A stretch of DNA of 64,000 nucleotides from Microbacterium sp. Nx66 (lineage in GTDB: Bacteria; Actinomycetota; Actinomycetes; Actinomycetales; Microbacteriaceae): contig NZ_LR880474.1 of assembly GCF_904066215.1 (NCBI RefSeq), positions 2,108,001 to 2,172,000 on the forward strand, given 5' to 3'. Below the pieces are notes generated by a model that did no database searches, was not told where the DNA came from, and saw only the letters and a program-made list of their open reading frames with translations. Position numbers and translations under genes: made by a program. The stretch's first letter is position 1. Each line of letters opens with the position of its first letter. Positions 61,296 through 64,000 of this stretch are shown here, in pieces.

Positions 61296-63128
61296 GTGGT
61301 CCAGTTTGAAGTCCCCGCGATCGTCCCCGCCGATCCCGACGCGAACGTCGCCGACCTGCTTGCGAAGCGTGTGGAGGCGACTCCCGACCGGGCGCTGTTC
61401 TCCGTCCCGCAGGGCGACGGATGGCGCGACATCACCGCCGCCGACTTCGAGACCGCGGTCATCGCGCTGGCGAAGGGGTTCGCCGCTGCCGGCATCCAGC
61501 CCGGCGAGAAGGTGGGCTTCCTCGCCCGCACCACGTACGAGTGGAGCCTCGTCGACTTCGCGCTCTTCTATGCCGGTGCCGTGATGGTGCCGATCTACGA
61601 GACGAGCTCGCCGTCGCAGATCCAGTGGATCCTCGAGGACTCGGGCGCGATCGCCCTCCTCGTCGAGTCACCGGAGCACTTCGCCCGCGTCGACGAGGTG
61701 CGCGGCGACCTTCCGCTCCTCCGAGAGGTCTGGCAGCTGCACCTGGGCGCGATCGACACGCTCACCGCGCAGGGGGCATCCGTCTCGGATGAGGAGATCC
61801 AGCGTCGCCGCGGCCTCGCCGTCGGCTCCGACATCGCGACCCTCATCTACACCTCGGGCTCCACCGGACGACCGAAGGGCTGCGTGCTCACCCACAGCAA
61901 CTTCGTCGAGCTGTCCCGCAACTCCGCCAAGGCGCTCGACGAGGTCGTGCAGACGCCCGGCTCGTCCACGCTGCTGTTCATCACGACCGCGCACGTGTTC
62001 GCCCGCTTCATCTCCATCCTCAACGTGCACGCGGGGGTGCGCACCGGCCACCAGCCCGACACGCGTCAGCTGCTCCCTGCCCTCGGCTCGTTCAAGCCCA
62101 CCTTCCTCCTCGCGGTCCCCCGCGTGTTCGAGAAGGTCTACAACTCCGCCGAGCAGAAGGCCGAGGCGGGCGGCAAGGGCAAGATCTTCCGCGCCGCCGC
62201 CGACGTGGCGATCGAGCACTCCCGGCTGCTCGAGGAGGGCAAGAAGATCCCGTTCGGGACGAAGCTCAAGTTCGCGCTCTTCAACAAGCTCGTCTACTCC
62301 AAGCTCCGCGAGGCCATGGGCGGCAACGTCGTCTACGCGGTGTCGGGCTCCGCTCCCCTCGGCGCGCGCCTCGGTCACTTCTTCCACAGCCTCGGCGTGG
62401 TGATCCTCGAGGGGTACGGCCTGACCGAGACCACGGCGCCCGCGACGGTGAACCTCGCCTCGAAGTCGAAGATCGGCACGGTCGGTCCCGCCCTTCCCGG
62501 CGTCGGGGTGCGTCTGGCCGACGACGGCGAGATCGAGGTGCGCGGCATCAACGTCTTCAAGGAGTACTGGAACAACCCGGAGGCCACCGCCGAGGCGTTC
62601 AGCGACGGCGGCTGGTTCCACACCGGCGACATCGGCAGCTTCGACGCCGACGGCTTCCTCACGATCACGGGGCGCAAGAAGGAGATCATCGTCACGGCGG
62701 GTGGCAAGAACGTCGCTCCGGCCGCACTCGAGGACCCGATCCGCGCGAACCCCATCGTCGGGCAGGTCGTCGTCGTCGGGGACCAGCGCCCGTTCATCTC
62801 GGCCCTCGTCACCCTCGACCCCGAGATGCTGCCGACCTGGCTCGCGAACAACGGCCTCGACGAGAAGATGACCCTCGCGGAGGCTTCGACGAACGCGCAG
62901 GTCCGTGCCGAGGTGCAGCGTGCGGTGGACGCGGCGAACGAGCGGGTGTCGCGCGCCGAGTCCATCCGCAAGTTCACGATCCTGGACTCGGAGTGGACGG
63001 AGGCCTCCGGCCACCTCACCCCGAAGCTGTCGATCAAGCGGAACATCATCATGAACGACTTCGCCGACGAGATCTCCGCGATCTACGACGAGCCGGTCGC
63101 CACGACCAACGTCGCCATCGGCGGCTGA
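61296..63128 (+). CDS. Long-chain fatty acid-CoA ligase (FadD15-like)
   Basis: A 610-residue AMP-forming acyl-CoA ligase. The P-loop-like motif is LIYTSGSTGRPKGCVLTHSN; YAVSGSAPLGARLGHFFHSL, ILEGYGLTETTAPATVNLAS, and WFHTGDIGSFDADGFLTITG are the following core motifs, and KKEIIVTAGGKNVAPAALED the hinge. The start is GTG at 61296 (MVQFEVPAIVPADP) with GAAGGAG correctly spaced. It corresponds to fadD15 (Rv2187) in the conserved block and with plsC points to phospholipid remodelling. The exact chain length is unknown. Confidence 0.92.
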   Translation: MVQFEVPAIVPADPDANVADLLAKRVEATPDRALFSVPQGDGWRDITAADFETAVIALAKGFAAAGIQPGEKVGFLARTTYEWSLVDFALFYAGAVMVPIYETSSPSQIQWILEDSGAIALLVESPEHFARVDEVRGDLPLLREVWQLHLGAIDTLTAQGASVSDEEIQRRRGLAVGSDIATLIYTSGSTGRPKGCVLTHSNFVELSRNSAKALDEVVQTPGSSTLLFITTAHVFARFISILNVHAGVRTGHQPDTRQLLPALGSFKPTFLLAVPRVFEKVYNSAEQKAEAGGKGKIFRAAADVAIEHSRLLEEGKKIPFGTKLKFALFNKLVYSKLREAMGGNVVYAVSGSAPLGARLGHFFHSLGVVILEGYGLTETTAPATVNLASKSKIGTVGPALPGVGVRLADDGEIEVRGINVFKEYWNNPEATAEAFSDGGWFHTGDIGSFDADGFLTITGRKKEIIVTAGGKNVAPAALEDPIRANPIVGQVVVVGDQRPFISALVTLDPEMLPTWLANNGLDEKMTLAEASTNAQVRAEVQRAVDAANERVSRAESIRKFTILDSEWTEASGHLTPKLSIKRNIIMNDFADEISAIYDEPVATTNVAIGG

Positions 63129-63137
63129 CCCGCGCGT

Positions 63138-63215
63138 CGACCCACCCCCTTCTGACCGAACCGGCCCCTTGCCCTCGTGCGCAAGGGGCCGGTTCGTACG
63201 TGAAGGGGTGGGTCG
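63138..63215. terminator. Nested double inverted repeat, convergent terminator
   Basis: An inner stem of 15 bp (GAACCGGCCCCTTGC at 63158 with GCAAGGGGCCGGTTC at 63181-63195) sits inside an outer stem of 14 bp with one bulged base (CGACCCACCCCCTTC at 63138-63152 with GAAGGGGTGGGTCG at 63202-63215). It lies between the ligase gene and def. Confidence 0.8.
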
Positions 63216-63219
63216 GCGG

Positions 63220-63711
63220 CTAGAACCAGGAGCTCTCGCGAACCTCGCGCATCGCGACCTTCCGGGTCTCGGGGTCGAGCCGGGAGAGGAAGAGCTTGCC
63301 GTCGAGGTGGTCGGTCTCGTGCTGGAGCGCCTGCGCGAGCAGCCCGTCCCCCTCGAGCACCACCGGCTGTCCATCGAGGTCGATCCCCTCGACGCGGGCC
63401 CAGGGATGGCGCTGGGCGTCGTGCCAGAGTCCCGGCACCGACAGGCAACCCTCCCCCGTCGGCTCGGGCTCGCCGCGGACCTCGGTCAGCACGGGGTTCA
63501 GCACGTAGCCGATCTCGCCGTCGACGTTGTAGCTGAAGGCGCGGAGCGCGACGCCGATCTGCGGCGCGGCCACGCCGGCGCGGCCCGGGAGCTCGACGGT
63601 CTCCAGGAGATCCGTGACGAGCGCACGCACGCCGTCGTCGATCTCCTCGATGGGTGCGCACACCGTCCGCAGGACCGGGTCGCCGAAGATGCGGATCTCG
63701 CGAACCGTCAT
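63220..63711 (-). CDS. def: Peptide deformylase
   Basis: Metalloenzyme of 163 residues that removes the formyl group from nascent N-terminal methionine. The three family motifs are [16 protein letters not shown] (metal ligand Cys89) and QHETDHLDG (ligands His131 and His135, catalytic Glu132). The ATG at 63711 overlaps the stop of the upstream ATPase gene by one base (TGATG), so translation is coupled. Confidence 0.95.
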   Translation of the reverse strand: MTVREIRIFGDPVLRTVCAPIEEIDDGVRALVTDLLETVELPGRAGVAAPQIGVALRAFSYNVDGEIGYVLNPVLTEVRGEPEPTGEGCLSVPGLWHDAQRHPWARVEGIDLDGQPVVLEGDGLLAQALQHETDHLDGKLFLSRLDPETRKVAMREVRESSWF

Positions 63712-64000
63712 CAGGCGGCCTTCGCCCGGAGGCCCTCGACGAGGAGCGCCGCGAGTTCCCTCGCCGCCTTCCGCGTCTCGGGGAGGAGGTTCGCGAAGAC
63801 GATCGTCCCGCCCGCGGCGATCTGCGGGTCGTACGGCACGCGCACGACGCTGCGGGCCCGCGACGCGAAGTGCGCCTGGAGCTCACCCAGCCGCACGAGC
63901 GGCGTCCCGGGCGTGGACTGGTTGAGCACCACGATGGCGTCGCGCGCCTGCTGCGCGTACCCGTTGGACTCCAGCCACGTGAGGGTCTCGGACGCCAGCC
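63711..64000 (-). CDS. ParA/MinD-like ATPase, C-terminal part (gene runs off the window)
   Basis: Only the last 95 codons are visible. [55 protein letters not shown] and [20 protein letters not shown] match the C-terminal half of the MinD/ParA family ATPases found in Actinobacteria, including those near type VII secretion genes. The Walker A part lies outside the window, so the exact subfamily is open. It is co-transcribed with def (one-base overlap). Confidence 0.6.
   Translation of the reverse strand, partial: LASETLTWLESNGYAQQARDAIVVLNQSTPGTPLVRLGELQAHFASRARSVVRVPYDPQIAAGGTIVFANLLPETRKAARELAALLVEGLRAKAA

Noticed and set aside
61668..63374. Minus-strand open frame opposite the FadD15-like gene
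   Set aside because: Covers the conserved ligase motifs in reverse, runs through the terminator and has no family features.
1..64000. Mobile elements, prophage, defence island or tRNA genes
   Set aside because: No transposase, integrase, phage structural gene, restriction or toxin-antitoxin gene, or tRNA-like element was recognised. The content is almost all conserved core genes.

Overview
This window looks like a stretch of core chromosome from a high-GC actinobacterium of the family Microbacteriaceae, most likely Microbacterium or a close relative. The evidence is high GC throughout, many GTG and TTG starts, a respiratory chain of qcrCAB plus aa3 oxidase with ctaF, a division and wall cluster that includes sepF and a DivIVA/Wag31-type gene, and a gene order (DUF3040, prenyl synthase, Rv2175c-like regulator, PknL-like kinase, aroG, plsC, FadD15-like ligase) that matches the Rv2166c-Rv2187 block of Mycobacterium tuberculosis. 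Genus assignment is inference. I see no tRNA, rRNA, insertion sequence, prophage or CRISPR array.

Layout. 1-3001: the 5' part of uvrB, coaE, and a three-gene SipW-type signal peptidase cassette with two secreted substrates. 3027-9633: a tightly overlapped minus-strand operon ssuB-ssuA-ssuC-acs-metY-CoA-binding protein, joining sulfonate import to homocysteine synthesis and acetate activation. 9777-15816: rpsA with a structured leader, two secreted proteins of unusual base composition, a stand-alone 5'-3' exonuclease, a PHP-domain protein and trpD. 16009-25432: ctaE-qcrC-qcrA-qcrB, a short RidA-like gene with a GNAT gene, a rhodanese-like gene, the facing ctaC-ctaD-ctaF operon, and an ErpA-type Fe-S carrier. 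25499-35807: M20 dipeptidase, DUF3043 protein, pyrD, nrdR, hisD, a membrane protein, dnaE and a GNAT gene.

35861-53512 is a minus-strand division and cell wall cluster. In transcription order it runs mraZ, rsmH, ftsL, ftsI, murF, mraY, murD, ftsW, murG, murC, ftsQ, ftsZ, yggS, sepF, yggT, divIVA, lspA, rluD. murE is absent from its usual place between ftsI and murF. 53775-63128 holds DUF3040, a polyprenyl synthase, an Rv2175c-like regulator, a LysM protein, a PASTA kinase, class II DAHP synthase, an acyltransferase and an acyl-CoA ligase. The window ends with def and the 3' part of a ParA/MinD-like ATPase gene.

A recurring regulatory theme is that many genes heading a transcription unit have a -10-like hexamer (TANNNT or NANNNT, often TAGACT) whose last base lies 7-8 nt before the start codon, with no usable ribosome binding site. 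This predicts leaderless mRNAs. I did not find a clearly new multi-gene system. The best leads are an inverted array of MraZ-like boxes, a 9-bp direct repeat array beside the Rv2175c-like gene, the missing murE, the sulfonate-acs-metY operon, a truncated RidA gene, and a 16-bp palindrome before the respiratory operon.
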